Notes: a model not told the origin generated them from the sequence alone. A DNA stretch of 64,000 nt from Combretum micranthum (GCA_024138025.1 JAMXBD010001370.1:310001-374000), one strand, 5' to 3'; counted from the first letter of the stretch, positions 1 through 11,889 are shown. Numbers and translations are program-made.

Positions 1-357
1 CAATAACTAAAACTCATAATCAAACTAATGAACTTCCAAAATCAGCCATTAACCAACAACAACTCTTAACCTATAACTACTTAAACAAGCAAATAATAAG
101 AATAAAACAAGAAACACTTACTTAAACTTGCTTAGTTTTGAAGATGGAAGCTTGTCCTGCTTTCCTTGACAATTTAAAAAGAAGAAATTGAAGTTGATGT
201 GTGGTGTGTGTGTGGGTGTACCCATCGGTTTTGAAAGAGAGGAGAGGGCAAGGAAGAGGAAAATTTTTGCCTCTTTAAAAGATAAACACGTGCATATATA
301 TAAATTCATATTTGACTTTTGAGGCTTTTTCAACTTAATCAAGTGTGTGTGTGTGTG

Positions 358-388
<31 letters not shown>

Positions 389-868
389 GGAGTTGTGGTG
401 GTCTTCAAGCTTTAAATTGCAACCATTAAGAGATCAAAACAACTCATTTAACACACATATATTTCTATCAATAGAATTATTAAATATTCTAACTTAAAAC
501 AAAGTTTAGTAACATAATAACTTATAAATTAATATTTATCAAAATATCTCTTATAAGAACTTATCTCAATACTATAGGTAATTTAGAATTTATTTTTACA
601 AAACTCAATTCTCTAAAAGAAATAAGAAATACGTAACTAACAATTTTCTCCAATCAAATCCATTGATGATTTTAAATTTCTACTCTTACTAAATTGATTT
701 ATAAAAACTATTATACTTACATTTTACTTTAATAACAAATAATACCACATACACAATGAAACACAAAAATTCTTACTTTAATTCTATTTATGAAAAACTT
801 AGGGATTACAAAGTCTACAATGCCGAAGGTATGTTAAATTTGAATCACACATTTTCTATTTCTTACCT
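1..868. other. AT-rich non-coding stretch with GT repeats
   Basis: No credible gene was found. Two GT-rich tracts (about 184-215 and 343-388) produce a spurious His/Thr-rich reading frame on the minus strand. The purine-rich segment around 230-260 recalls the reverse complement of the pyrimidine-rich LTR leaders elsewhere in the window, so this may be the edge of another LTR, but I could not place its ends. Confidence 0.5.
343..388. repeat. (GT)n microsatellite
   Basis: This is an alternating GT tract with a few interruptions. It is read directly from the sequence. Confidence 0.9.
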
Positions 869-1677
869 TTAATGCAATTAATAGGTGTACTAGTATTAAG
901 AACATAACGACCATTGACCAATGTTCCTTCACCATAAAATATATCATTCAAATAAAATGAACAAGATTTTTTCTTAAACTAAAAAACAAATCCCCTAGCA
1001 TTTAAACACAACACTGAAATTATGTTCTTGGTAAAAGTTGGAACATAGTAACTTTTCTCTAACATTAATACAATTCCACTTGGTAAAGAAATATATTAAG
1101 TTCCTATAGTTAAAGCAACAACTCTTGCTCCATTAGCTACTTGTAGGTTCATTTCTTCCTTGGACAACTTTCTGCTTTCATTTAGACCCTACAAGTTAAC
1201 ACAAATATGAGAACCACATCCTATATCTATGACCCATGTAGAAGAAACAAAAAGATTGCATTCAATCATGAAGATACTTGAAGAATTACCCTCACTTGAC
1301 ATCCCTTTCCTGATTTGAGCATAATTCTTCTTCCAGTAGCCCTTCTTGCCACAATGAAAACAAACTGTATCATTCTTATTAGAATTGGGTTTTTGTTGCC
1401 CCTTCTTTTTCTTAGGCTGCTCATCTTTCTTTGTCTGCTTAGCCTTGGATTTATTAATTCCTCTAACCTTTCTTTTCTTGCCTATCATAAGAACTTGCTG
1501 AGATGCCTTTGAATTGGACTTCATGTCCTTTTCTCTTGTCCTCAACATTGCAAGCAGGTTTATTGTTTATGTTAAATTTCATGACAAACTAGGAGAAAAA
1601 TTCTAGCAGAGATGACCATATCAAATCGATGGCCAAGTTGACATCTAACTTGGAGCCTAGTTCTCAAGCCTCTCTAT
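869..1677 (-). pseudogene. Ty1/copia gag C-terminus and protease remnant (copia-2)
   Basis: Read on the minus strand, 1189-1548 encodes a lysine-rich gag tail with a zinc-knuckle remnant that begins CFHCGKKG. The expected His and last Cys ligands are both Tyr, so the finger is broken. The protease entry motif WVIDIGCGSHIC follows; the usual family form is WVIDTG or WILDSG, so the catalytic triad reads DIG. Further left, to about 869, broken frames resemble the GAG-pre-integrase region (…NGARVVALTIGT, then YVLNTS). The gag N-terminus continues at 13178-13590, on the far side of the inserted copia-1. No intact frame remains, so this is a dead copy. Family identity is firm; the outer limits are not resolved. 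Confidence 0.85.
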
Positions 1678-1682
1678 GTACC
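1678..1682. repeat. Left target-site duplication of copia-1 (GTACC)
   Basis: GTACC lies directly outside the left LTR and is repeated at 13173-13177 outside the right LTR. Removing copia-1 with one copy of GTACC rejoins the gag frame of copia-2 through a Gly-Tyr-Ile-Glu-Arg stretch, which confirms the insertion boundary. Confidence 0.93.
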
Positions 1683-1886
1683 TCTAAAGTTTAAACACAA
1701 ATGGAAATGATAAGAGAAAATTGTTGTATATCTTATTGATCCATAGGGTTACATATATACAAGATTTAAGGAACCAAAAAAGGAAGGTAAATAAATAGTG
1801 ATTAATATTATGACAAGTCAATAATCAATATCTAGAGAATATATTCTATATTTTTTTACACATATATATACTTACAGCCTATAACA
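1683..1886 (-). repeat. 3' LTR of copia-1
   Basis: It is nearly identical to 12962-13172 and shares the block from AAAGTTTAAACACAAA to CAGCCTA(A/T)AACA. Its terminal dinucleotide is mutated (TC on the plus strand where the partner has TG). The length differs mainly because of a TA microsatellite. The sequence just inside, at 1887-1897, reads as a G-rich polypurine tract on the minus strand (TTGAGGGGGAG). Confidence 0.92.
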
Positions 1887-1893
1887 CTCCCCC

Positions 1894-2632
1894 TCAAGTT
1901 GGATTATAGATATTAATCATGCCTAACTTGTTACAAAGATAATCAACTCGAACCCCATTTAGAGCCTTTGTAGAGAGATCTCCTAATTGCTCTCCAGTTT
2001 TCACGAACCTTATAGAAATTAATTCTTGCTTAATTTTCTCACGAACAAAATGACAATCAATTTCAATGTGCTCATTTCGTTCGTGGAACATTGGATTTGA
2101 TGCAATATGGAGAGTAGCTTGGTTATCACACCACAATTTTACAGGAAGTGAGATGTTGAGTCCTACTTCATTTAAGAGCTGGTATATCCACATTACTTCA
2201 CACACTGATTGTGCCATAGCTCTATATTCTGATTCTGCACTTGATCAAGATAAAACTTTTTGTTTATAACTTTTCTACAAAATTAAATTTCTACAAAAAA
2301 AAAAAAATGCAATAACCTAAAGTAGATCTCTTGTCTTCCTTACATCCTACCCAATCAACATCAACAAAACACTCAATACTAGTATGACCATGATTCTTAT
2401 ACAAGATACCACGTCTAGGTGCCCATTTTAAATAGCACAAGATTTGCTTTACAATGATCCAATGATCAACAGTTGGAGATGATATTTATTGACTCATAAT
2501 ATTAACTAAATATGCAATATTTGGACGGGTTAACGTAAGATAGTTCAATTTTCCAACCAACCATCTATATCTTTCAGGATCCTCAAATAACTCGCCTTCC
2601 TTTGTCAGTTGCAAATTAGGAACCATTGGTGT
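1894..2632 (-). pseudogene. Copia-1 pol: end of RT and RNase H
   Basis: On the minus strand from 2632 leftwards the frames give the copia RT tail (TPMVPN, LVGKLNYL, TRPNIAY) and then RNase H (VDVDWVGCKEDKRST, KLWCDNQATLHIASNP, HERNEHIEIDCHFVREKI), ending near 1894 with a stop. At least one stop or frameshift lies between the RT tail and the RNase H frame. RNase H here would degrade the RNA strand during reverse transcription. The N-terminal part of the same RT lies at 10703 onward, beyond the inserted giant LTR. The two halves join at TPM across the GGTGT duplication. Confidence 0.92.
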
Positions 2633-3305
2633 TGTCATGCCCCAAAGAGTACCCTACACGTGACAGTCCGCCATACTCAATATTTGAACTCAAGTAAGGC
2701 AACCTTAGTCTTCCCATGAGTTTGAACATTGGGTGTAAGGCTCACTCTCAACATACAGAGACCATGCTTTGCTTCGTAGTAGTTTAAAGAGACATTCATT
2801 GCAACAAGAATGTAAATCATAACCATCTCATATAGAACTATACTATTACATGTACTAGGGGGCATATCTCCGTTAACCACGTTAAGAGTTCTTAGGCTCA
2901 CAATTCTTCTCATATCATCCTTCAAATACTAATTTAAGAAACATGATTAGCAGTTTGTTTCTACTTTTAGGCCCCAGCCTCATCGCAAGCTCCTTAATGT
3001 CTAAGAGCTGTACCTGATGCCTGTGGCTCCTCGGCGATAACCATAAGTATTTATACTGCAATAGGAAACTATCGAGGTATAAGCTACACTAGCTTAGTGA
3101 GTGAAAACTTCCATATCGCAATTAAGACAAATCATTCAAGCAAGTAGTTATTCAATCAAGTGAAATGCATCAGACAAGTGAATTTAGCAAACATATTACC
3201 AACCGGAAATCATATGTGGATGGACTTGCTCCCTCCATCCTGGGTTAGCAGATTAACGAATCCTGCAGTATGATGCCATTTAAGTTCACGGTCAACTGAA
3301 CAATA

Positions 3306-3396
3306 ATTCGTTTTATGGATCACGATTAACCAACACATTCGTTTTATGGACCACGATTAACCAACATATTCGTTTTATAGATCACGAAAAATCAAC
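3306..3396. repeat. 31-bp tandem repeat, three copies
   Basis: Three successive units start with ATTCGTTTTAT(G/A)GA at 3306, 3337 and 3368, with a few substitutions. The array lies about 670 bp from the 3' terminus of the outer giant LTR. Confidence 0.9.
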
Positions 3397-4709
3397 AAAT
3401 GCTAATGCTCCATCCTCATCGTGATATGAATGAGTTCAAATTTATATTGAATGTCTAGTAATCGATTAATCAAATTCTTTTAGGTGGCCAAGCAATATTC
3501 GCAGACAATCAATTCTAACTCCTCTCTATACAAGCAATAACTTATCACCCGGCTTCGATATTCTTTAAGTTCAACTTCACATATCAACAGCAGACAATTA
3601 TAATTCCCAACTAACCCCATCATGCATAATCATTCTTTTTATCTTTGCTTAGCAACTAGTGCAACTATCACTATAATCACAAGCAATAATTGAAATCGGA
3701 AGTAATAGTCACTCGGCCATGGTACGCCGGTCTCTTAGTAATAATAGTCGGGTGGTAGGGTATCATCGTTGTCGGGATCACCTACCAAATAAGAATTGCC
3801 TAATGAGAATTCCATCACTTAACTAATTCAAGCTATGCATCTAGACTAGATAAAATCGTAATTCTTGCTATTTTCGGAAGTTCCATTTTAAAACAGCCAT
3901 AACTTGGTTATTTTAACTCTGAATTTCGCAAATTTTATATCAATTTCTATCTACCTCGAAAGATCTATCTATTTCTATTATTAATTTCAAGTTTTGAAAA
4001 CATTTTGTAAACCCCTAAATTTTCGGAATCGGTTTAGCACAAAACCCTAACCGGAAGTCAAACGAAACCCTAAAGGTCAACAAAACCCTAGTTTACCGTA
4101 TCAATCTAAGTCTGGCATTGCCGTTTTCTTTTGGCCCGGAAAAACGAAGTTGGTTTAAGAAGCTCAAATAGACCGTAATAACCATAGGTTTTATAAAAGT
4201 TTCAGTTTCGCGAAATTCGGGTGTCCTTCGAACCCGATCGGACGCAGTTCTCGAAAAACGTGTCCGGAAGCCCGGACTAGTAAAAATATTCCGAATATAC
4301 CGTTAGACTCGTAAAAATATAAGTTTTCCAAAAATATCAATTTCATAATTTTTCGGTAAGTAAAAATAACAGATATAGCTATTATACGCGTATTTTCTTA
4401 CTACCGGTACTTTAATTGTCATATCTACTTTACATTACACTATTCATTACTATTCTACACTATTCTTTTATCTCTACTTTTTCTTACACCTACTCTTACA
4501 CTCTACATAACCTATTATCTTAACTTTTTACCTTTCCCATAACTTTATATCACATCTATCTTACTTATTACATCTTTTATTTAACAAAATACAAAAAATT
4601 AAATCACTCCCTCTCTCCTCTCAAAAGTGGCCGGCACATCTCTCTCTCTTCCCTCTCAATTTGTTTTAATTTACATTTATTTAAATCACACAAAAATCCT
4701 CCTCAATCC

Positions 4710-4717
4710 TATAAATA
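4710..4717 (+). promoter_or_regulatory. LTR TATA box
   Basis: TATAAATA is followed by CCCC and a pyrimidine-rich leader. The same TATA and CCCC context recurs in other family copies: 21956-21963 on the minus strand and a weaker version at 51534-51540. Conservation across copies supports a genuine LTR promoter. Confidence 0.7.
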
Positions 4718-6971
4718 CCCCCTCATCCTTCACTTCTTTCACACCACTTCTATACTAAAATTACTCTCTCAAAATCTCTCTAGAATTTCTCTCCAAGAAG
4801 CTCTTCAAGAAGTTCTCTTTAGGCTCATCTCCTTTAGGTAAAAGTTCTTCAAGAAGTCTCCATGTTCATCTACTTAGTATGAGCTTAGTGTATGTTTTCT
4901 AAAACCATGAAGGTTAAGAAAGCAACATTAGATTCATACTTTGTTTTTGTTCATAATATCAATTTCTTTATGTTCCTTTATGTTCCTTATATTTCCTTTA
5001 TGTTCTTCATATTTCTTTTATGTTCATAACTATCTACTATATCTAAATAACTATATACATATTCTTTAGAGCATATAAGCTCATAATCTTGCAATTTATT
5101 TACCTTTCATGCAATTTATTTACTTCAATGCAATTTATTTATTTCAAGTTGTTTATAAGACTAGTCTCTAGTCTTAGACTTGTCCTAATCAAGTCAAAAC
5201 AAGTTTTTCTTCTTTCATTTTATTTCTTTATGGGACTAGTTTATTTCTTAGTCCCGGGAGCCTTGAAAAAGCTAAGACTCCAATACTTGATTTTATTATT
5301 TATGCTTTATGTTACTTTGTTTATTATTATTCTCATAATCATGTTCATTTAGAATGTTGTCCAAAAGTTTTGTTCTCTAAAAGATAATGAAATAAAAGAA
5401 GACTTTTTGTCACTTAGGAATAAGTTTATGTGAAACATAAAAATATAAGATAACAAAAATAAACTCCTTCATTTTCAAGTTACAAAAAGGAATTCACTAT
5501 GAATTTAGAAACTATTTTTACTTAAAAGCTAGTTAAATCTTTGTTACTTTACTTTGCTTTTCAAAAGAAAATATTTTGTTGACAAAAATGGTTCTTTTCA
5601 TAAAGAAAATAAGATGGATGACTTAGGAAATTTCTAAGTAAAGACCTTTGCAAACTAAATAGGCAAAGAAAATTTATGGTTTGAAAAGAATAAAATTTTC
5701 ACTTTTCAAAGTTACAAGAAAAAGTTAATAAGATTATAGAAATTAGTTTTTCTACAAAAAGTCCTTAATTGTTCCACTTTGTTTTTATAAGGAAATCAAA
5801 ATTTTCATGCATGAGTAATTGTTTTTGGAAATGGGAGACATGAGAAAAAGAATGAGAAATATCAAGTAAAGATTTTTGCCAAAACAAGTAAACAAAGGAA
5901 TTTACACAAGAAAATAAGGAAAAGCATATTTTCTAGAAAAACTTCAAAAAAATTATTAGTGTAACTTAGAAAGTAGAAAAATTTTATTTTCGAAAAGTCA
6001 CTTAGAAAAAGATAAATAAAACCAACATAAAACGTTTTTAGGAAATAAAGAAAACAAGGTATTTATTTCAAGGAAATTCACGAAAACAATTTTCGAAAAG
6101 CTTCAACCCGACATTGTTTTACTTAAGAAAAATAATTTGGACAACAAACACTTGAGCATGCTTAAGTATGAGTTATATAGTTATAAAAAGAGAATTTCTC
6201 AACCATATAGATAACTAAGTATTTATCAAACAAATTTTGATTTCTTGAACCAAAGTTGTTTTTACTTGAAAATCCGTGGTGAATTTTGTCACCAGTTTTT
6301 CGGAGCCTATATGGCTTTGTTTGTGGGAAATAATTTTAGAAATGGGTAGATCTTTTCGAGTAGATAGAAATCGGTATATTATATGCGCGATTCCGAGTTA
6401 AAATGACCAAGTTATGGCCATTTTAAGTTGGAACATTCTTCCATACGAACTTTGACGTTCTTTGACATTGTTTTGTCAAAATTCAAGAAAATCTTCAAGA
6501 AAAACTCATTATGGGTATTTTCTTTGGTTAGGTGAACCCGAGGAAGGATTTCTTCACCCCGAGAACTATTACGGTTTAGTGGATTGTGTGAACGACTCAT
6601 CCGCTTAGAAGAAGTAGACGTCAATGGCATCGTGAGTTATTTCCCGTTATTTTCATACTCTTGATTGTGCTTGTAAAATTAGTTGCACTAGAATTTAAGA
6701 AAAATAAAATGGAAGTGTATGATAATATGTTGAAAGAATACTAAGTATATCGAAATTCGACTTGTTTGTAATAAAGTTGTATGTGAATTAGTATTTTGAA
6801 GTGTTTGAAATTGATTGATCACTTGAAGGAATTTAAACGTAATTAACTAGACCTTAACTAAAGAAATTATTCATGCACTCCATATGTTGAGTCACATTGC
6901 ATTCACTACTATACAATTGGTGGGACAAGTGTATAATAGTGGTGGTAGACAGAACCGGTATATCATGTAAG

Positions 6972-7140
6972 TGGCGAGTAGGAGCCGGTAAGAACTACAA
7001 AAGTGATGGCTAGTAGGAGCCTGTAATAAACTACAAGTTTTTGATGGCTAGTAGGAGCCTGTAATAAACTACAAGTTTTGATGGCTAGTAGGAGCCGGTA
7101 ATAAACTACAAGTTTTTGATGGCGTATAGGAGCCGGTAAG
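6972..7140. repeat. About 38-bp tandem repeat, about 4.5 copies
   Basis: Repeated units contain GGCTAGTAGGAGCC and ATAAACTACAAG. The array is roughly 670 bp from the 3' end of the nested LTR. That is the same relative position as the unrelated 31-bp array in the outer LTR. Confidence 0.9.
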
Positions 7141-9013
7141 ATCTATAAAATTGTTTTTAAAAGTGGTGGCCGTAATTGGCCTGAATCCCCAACCCCGAAT
7201 GAAGGGCGTAAATTCATTCAACATATGATTCCCGGAAAGTCATATGTCTTGTATGCTCACGTGGTTGAACATTTCATATGTTTGAATAATAAACTTGATT
7301 GATAAATTTTTCCTTGAGTATGAATTTTGGGAATTACTCACTAAGCCTATTAGCTTATACCCCGATAGCTACCTTTTGCAGTTTCCATACTTATGGCTAA
7401 GGCCACGTGGACCATGTGGGCAGGTAACCCCTTTTTAAATATTAGAACTCTGGATAAAAGTACATCATAGTATTAGCATGCAAATATTTTTATAATAGCT
7501 TAGTAATTTAGGGAGTTATTCCTAAGTATGCATAGTTTTCTATGAACAAATATTCATTGTGAATCCTCTTTTCTTAATATGTTTTTTTATATCTCCTTAA
7601 ACTTCATTATTCCATATATGGTCCTCTAAAATTGTGAAAGTAAGCCTTACACTTAATATAAAAGCTTTTGGAAATGACTAAGGTTGTCATACTTAAGCTT
7701 TAATATTGAGTGTCGACTGTCACGTTTAGGGTACCCGTTGGGGCGTGACACATTTAGGTCACGGAACAGAGGGATCAGATCGGTTTTGTAATTTTTCCAT
7801 TTCCAAAAAATTATTTTGCACTTAATCAAAATGTTCCTAGTTGATGATTCATGTATAGATAAAATATGAATGAGTTTCTAATATGCATGACATTAATGAG
7901 CATATATGCATGATCTTATGATTTTTGATAATGAAAATTTAAGAACTCATAATTCTTACAAGACTAACAATTTCTTCTTGAACTTCCAATTGTCTAAATT
8001 TGGCATCTCATTAGTAATTTGGATTTCATTCTTAGAATTTCATTATTATCCAAATAAAAATGAGTCTTCAACATCTATACTATACAAGACCTTCATTTCC
8101 ACAAAAAAATTCACATTTTTCACTTTGCGAGACTATTTTTAAATAGCTTTTCACAAAAATCCGAATTTAGAAAATCAATTTCTTGCATTTTCCTTTGAGA
8201 AAACTGTATAATGCATAAAATTATAAAGCTTTACTATATCCATTACCTAAGGACTTCATTTAACACATAAAACATCATTTTGAGCTTGAATACTAGTTTA
8301 CATAGCACCATCTCAAGTACGAATTAACAATTTGAATACTAATCCAAATTTTTCCATCTTAATTCCACTACTTGTTTTACACATTACTCAGGTCTAAACT
8401 CATTTCAACTTATAAAAATCACTACTTAATGATATCTATTACTTATAACCCTCATTTTATGTAAAATGAGTTTCAAAGTGGTTTCAAGGTTTTAAAATAG
8501 GTCTTGAAAATCATACGAATTTTCCTTGAACCTTTCTACAAAATCTTTTCTTTTCAAGTTCCTTGTCTTACTCATAAAGATCTACCATCTAACACATATA
8601 TATAAGCAAGACTAAGCTATATGATCATCATGCATAAAACAAAAATACTCATATGAACATATGTCAAAAAAACATGAATGTTTAAACACAATCTACAACT
8701 TATAGTGCATGAACATGTGTCTAAAGACATAAACATAAATTATTCTGCAATCTACTTTTTCTATGCATGAACATAAAAATACTTCAACAAAGCTTCTAAA
8801 CACAAGATCTACTCTTGTAATGGCTTGAGACTCATGTAAAAATGTTTTCTAATCCCTAGCATTTGCTTATTGGGATTTCAAGATGAAAACACACAAAATC
8901 TCATTGCCATTGCAAGATAAGTAGTAACAAGGCTTGATCATCACCTAGTGAAGATTGAAGAAAGAAAAGAAATGAAATAACTTTTGTGTGTGTGTGTTGT
9001 AGGTGTGTTGTGT

Positions 9014-9026
9014 GGGGGGGGGGGGG
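9014..9026. repeat. Poly-G tract with G-rich flank
   Basis: A run of about 13 G is followed by TGGTGGGGTGGTG. It lies in the LTR leader on the non-coding strand. Such a tract could form a G-quadruplex and is also prone to sequencing length errors. Confidence 0.8.
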
Positions 9027-9419
9027 TGGTGGGGTGGTGAGCTAGGTTCACGCAAGAATAAAGAGAAGAAAGTTTTTTAGAAGATTTTTTGCTTGTAAAA
9101 TTTTTGAATGAGTAAAAATGAGGAGAGAGAAAGAAAAAGAGCTTATGTATTAAGGAAATTAGGGTTTAAATGTATTAAAAAGAGTAAAAATAAAAAAATA
9201 GAGGGGATTGGGTGAGGGTGTGCGCCGGTTTGGATGGGGAGGAGAGAAGGAACGAGTTGAAATTGTTTAGATTTGAAATTTTGTAATAAAATGTAATAAA
9301 AATAATAATTTAATAAGAGATAAAAATTTCTTGGAAAAGAAAATATAATGAGTAGTTGTAAGGATGTAAGAATAGGGTATGGGTAGTGTGTAGTGTAGGT
9401 TGTACTTGTAAATAGTGAT

Positions 9420-10265
9420 AAATAGTAGACAAGACATCTACTTTACCGGTAATAAAAAAAATACGAGAAAAGGCTATAACTGAAATTTTATAGCCCAGAA
9501 AATTATAAATTTTATATATTTGAAATCCTTATAAAATTTCGGTTCTAATGAATATTCCGGAATATTTTCTGAGTTTCTGGTCCCGGGGCACGTTTTCCGC
9601 AATCAAGCTTGGGAAGGCCTGAAATTGAAATTTTTCCAAAATTAAAACTTTTTAAGGTTTGAATATACTTTAAAAAATAATTCACATTTATTTTTTATAA
9701 AACTTCTTTTGTTATGGAACCAAATGAAAGCCGGATCTAGGGTTTTTAAGCTCCTCTCACTAAGCTTGAACCAGACCGATTTAGGGTTTCGTTCTTCGGT
9801 TTCCGAAGTTTATTCGATTACTAGGAAAACCAGGGTATACATTATAAGAATAATAAAATTGTGAAATGAATAATAGTAAATAGTACCGAAAGACTAGCTA
9901 ATTACCGGTAGCAATAAAATACAAATAAAATCGCAAAAAAATAAGGTAATTCTAGTTATCGAAAATTTATAAAACTAATATTTTAATATCCTTATAAAAA
10001 TATGAGTCTAATGGCATTAATAACATATATTTTTTAATATTTCGAATCTCGGGGCACGCTTTTCGAAGTCTATACCAGATCGAGTTGGAAATAGATTGAA
10101 AATTTGTCAATCTCATCTTTTAGAGCATCCTAGACTTAATACGAACCAACTACACCTTTTTCTCTTATTCTGACTCAGTGGTTTAGGAATACGGAATTGC
10201 CGGATCTAGGCTACGAGGTTTCTTGGGAGTCTCGTGGACTTAGGTTTTCCGATTGACTTTCCAGT
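9420..10265 (-). repeat. Tandem duplication within the U3 of the outer giant LTR
   Basis: Two blocks, about 9420-9800 and 9890-10265, share the same order of landmarks: an ACCGGTA motif, an AT-rich segment ending in CTTATAAAA, a GGGGCACG motif, CCGGATCTAGG, and TTCCGA. This indicates an old direct duplication of about 470 bp near the promoter. Confidence 0.65.
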
Positions 10266-10702
10266 TCATACCCTTGCCAATTTGGAAACTGATATTTTAT
10301 GTTTATACAACATATCCGATTTGAGAGATTTATTTTAAGTTTGGTTCTTATAAGTATTTAATATCTCTCAACATTTTCGGAATTCGTTAGATTGAGTTTT
10401 ATTTCCGAAGGTTAATCATTATTTACTTCTTAATAATTTGTTTTTGGGCTCTATTTTACCCGATTTTATAAGTTGGAGTTAAATAAAGAATTTGTCGTAT
10501 ATCGTGGTTTTGGAATTGAAGTATATTGAGTTCCTATTTTATTTTTAAGGATTCTTATTTTTCTCACGATTCAGAAGTTTCTGGATTCGTTCAGGATTTG
10601 GGACTTATCAAAGTTCGGTTTTAATTCGGAGTAATTTTTAGGGTTTATTTTTGAAGTTCATCTTAGAATTATTTACTAAAATTTTTCGGGGCTTACAGGT
10701 GT

Positions 10703-11580
10703 ACTACATGGTTTAACACCCAATTTTCTTGTTTCGGATAATAAATCAAGTACATATTTTCTTTAGGACAGAAAAATTCCCTTCTTACTCCTCATTACCT
10801 CAATGCCCAAAAACATTTCAACATCCTTAAATCCTTAGCTTGAAATTGACTATGAAGAAAGAATTTGAGAGATGAAATACCTACAGCATCATTGTTAATA
10901 ATGACGATATCATCTACATAGACCACTAACAAAATAATACCAGCTGTAGACCTATGTAGAATACAAAGTGATCATACTTGCTTTTCTGCATCCCAAATCT
11001 CTCAACCACTAGGCTAAATTTTCCAAAACAAGCATGAGGGCTCTACTTCAAACCATATAGTAATTTGCGAAGATGACAAACCTTTCCTATCTCCCTGAGC
11101 AACAAACCCATGAGGTTGCTTTATATACACTTCTTCTTGAAGATCTCCATGTAAAAAGGCATTCTTGATATCTAACTGATGTAGAGGCCTGAGATGCATT
11201 GTCACCATGGAAATAAATAATCTGATACATGTTAACTTAGCAACAAGAGAAAATGTATCAGAATAATCTATCCCGTAAGTTTGAGCATATCCTTTAACAA
11301 CAAGATGAGCTTTCAATCAATCAATTGAGCCATCAGGATTTACTTTAACATTAAAAACCCATTTACATCCAATAGTCTTCTTCCCTATAGGTAAATCTGC
11401 CAAATCCCAAGTACCATTTTTATCAAGGGCATGTATCTCCTCTATCATTGCACTATGCCATCCCAAATGGAATAAGGCTTCATAAACAGTTTTAGGAATA
11501 GAGATATAATCAAGAGATGTGATAAAGGAACAAGACGAGGGTGATAGGTGATCATAAGACACAAAAGAAGAAACAGGGTA
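10703..11580 (-). pseudogene. Copia-1 pol: reverse transcriptase N-terminal portion
   Basis: Minus-strand frames give, in order from 11580 to 10703: W(H/K)xAMxEEIHAL and GCKWVFNVKVNPDGS, KAHLVVKGYAQTYGIDY, QLDIKNAFLHGDL, the active-site box VVYVDDIVI near 10900, and a LLSET tail near 10740. These are the standard copia RT blocks. YVDD is intact, but the domain is split over at least three frames by stops (for example near 11316 and 11014). The reading resumes at 2632 beyond the inserted LTR. Confidence 0.92.
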
Positions 11581-11889
11581 AGTACACTAACGTTTACCTT
11601 TACAAGGGGCAATGGGAAGGTTATCCTTAGAGATTGAATCTAATGACAAGGGAGCTAGTTCAGGATATGTATCAGGAGCTTGTTTAGAAACATGTTGTTT
11701 GTGAGTGTAGACCTGAAGGGGAGGTTTAGGAGTAGAAGTAGTGGATGTAACTATATAGATTAACAAATAATCATCCTCCCCTTAACTTGCATTGTCGAAA
11801 GATGGAGAGAAAGGGGTATCCTCACTAAAATTTACATCAACCGACACCAAATATCTATCAAGCATAGGACAAGAGCACCTATATCCCTT

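Larger units (their letters stand above)
4006..7750 (+). mobile_element. Giant solo LTR of family B, plus orientation, nested
   Basis: It starts TGTAAACCCC at 4006 and ends GGGGCGTGACA at 7750, flanked by CATTT on both sides (4001-4005 and 7751-7755). This gives a solo LTR of 3,745 bp. Its order is: U3 with repeated AACCCTA and GGAAGTCAAAC-type segments, TATA box at 4710, pyrimidine-rich leader, donor-like AG/GTAAAAG at 4837/4838, 2.5 kb AT-rich stretch, acceptor-like TTTTGCAG ending at 7381, and 369 bp to the terminus. The last 1.4 kb is homologous to the inverted 2633-4000 segment of the outer LTR, which is why the two look like long inverted repeats. Confidence 0.9.
2633..10697 (-). mobile_element. 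Giant solo LTR of Ty3/gypsy family B, minus orientation, interrupted
   Basis: On the plus strand it begins TGTCATGCCCC at 2633 and ends CGGGGCTTACA at 10697, flanked by the exact 5-bp duplication GGTGT (2628-2632 and 10698-10702). It therefore inserted cleanly in the copia-1 RT. Read in its own sense (minus) it runs TGTAAGCCCC to GGGGCATGACA, so the ends are near inverted repeats. Without the nested LTR at 4006-7755 it is about 4.3 kb. It has no gag-pol interior, so it is a solo LTR left by recombination between two LTRs. Its promoter-proximal half carries a tandem duplication (9420-10265). Relation to gypsy rests on the polypurine tract seen beside another family member at 62965. Confidence 0.88.

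Noticed and set aside
118..408. 96-residue minus-strand frame rich in His-Thr
   Set aside because: It is the translation of a GT microsatellite and AT-rich flank, with no family signature.
2633..7750. A 5.1-kb TIR transposon with long terminal inverted repeats
   Set aside because: The flanks show no shared duplication. The left end pairs with 10697 (GGTGT) and the right end with 4006 (CATTT), so these are two nested solo LTRs in opposite orientation.
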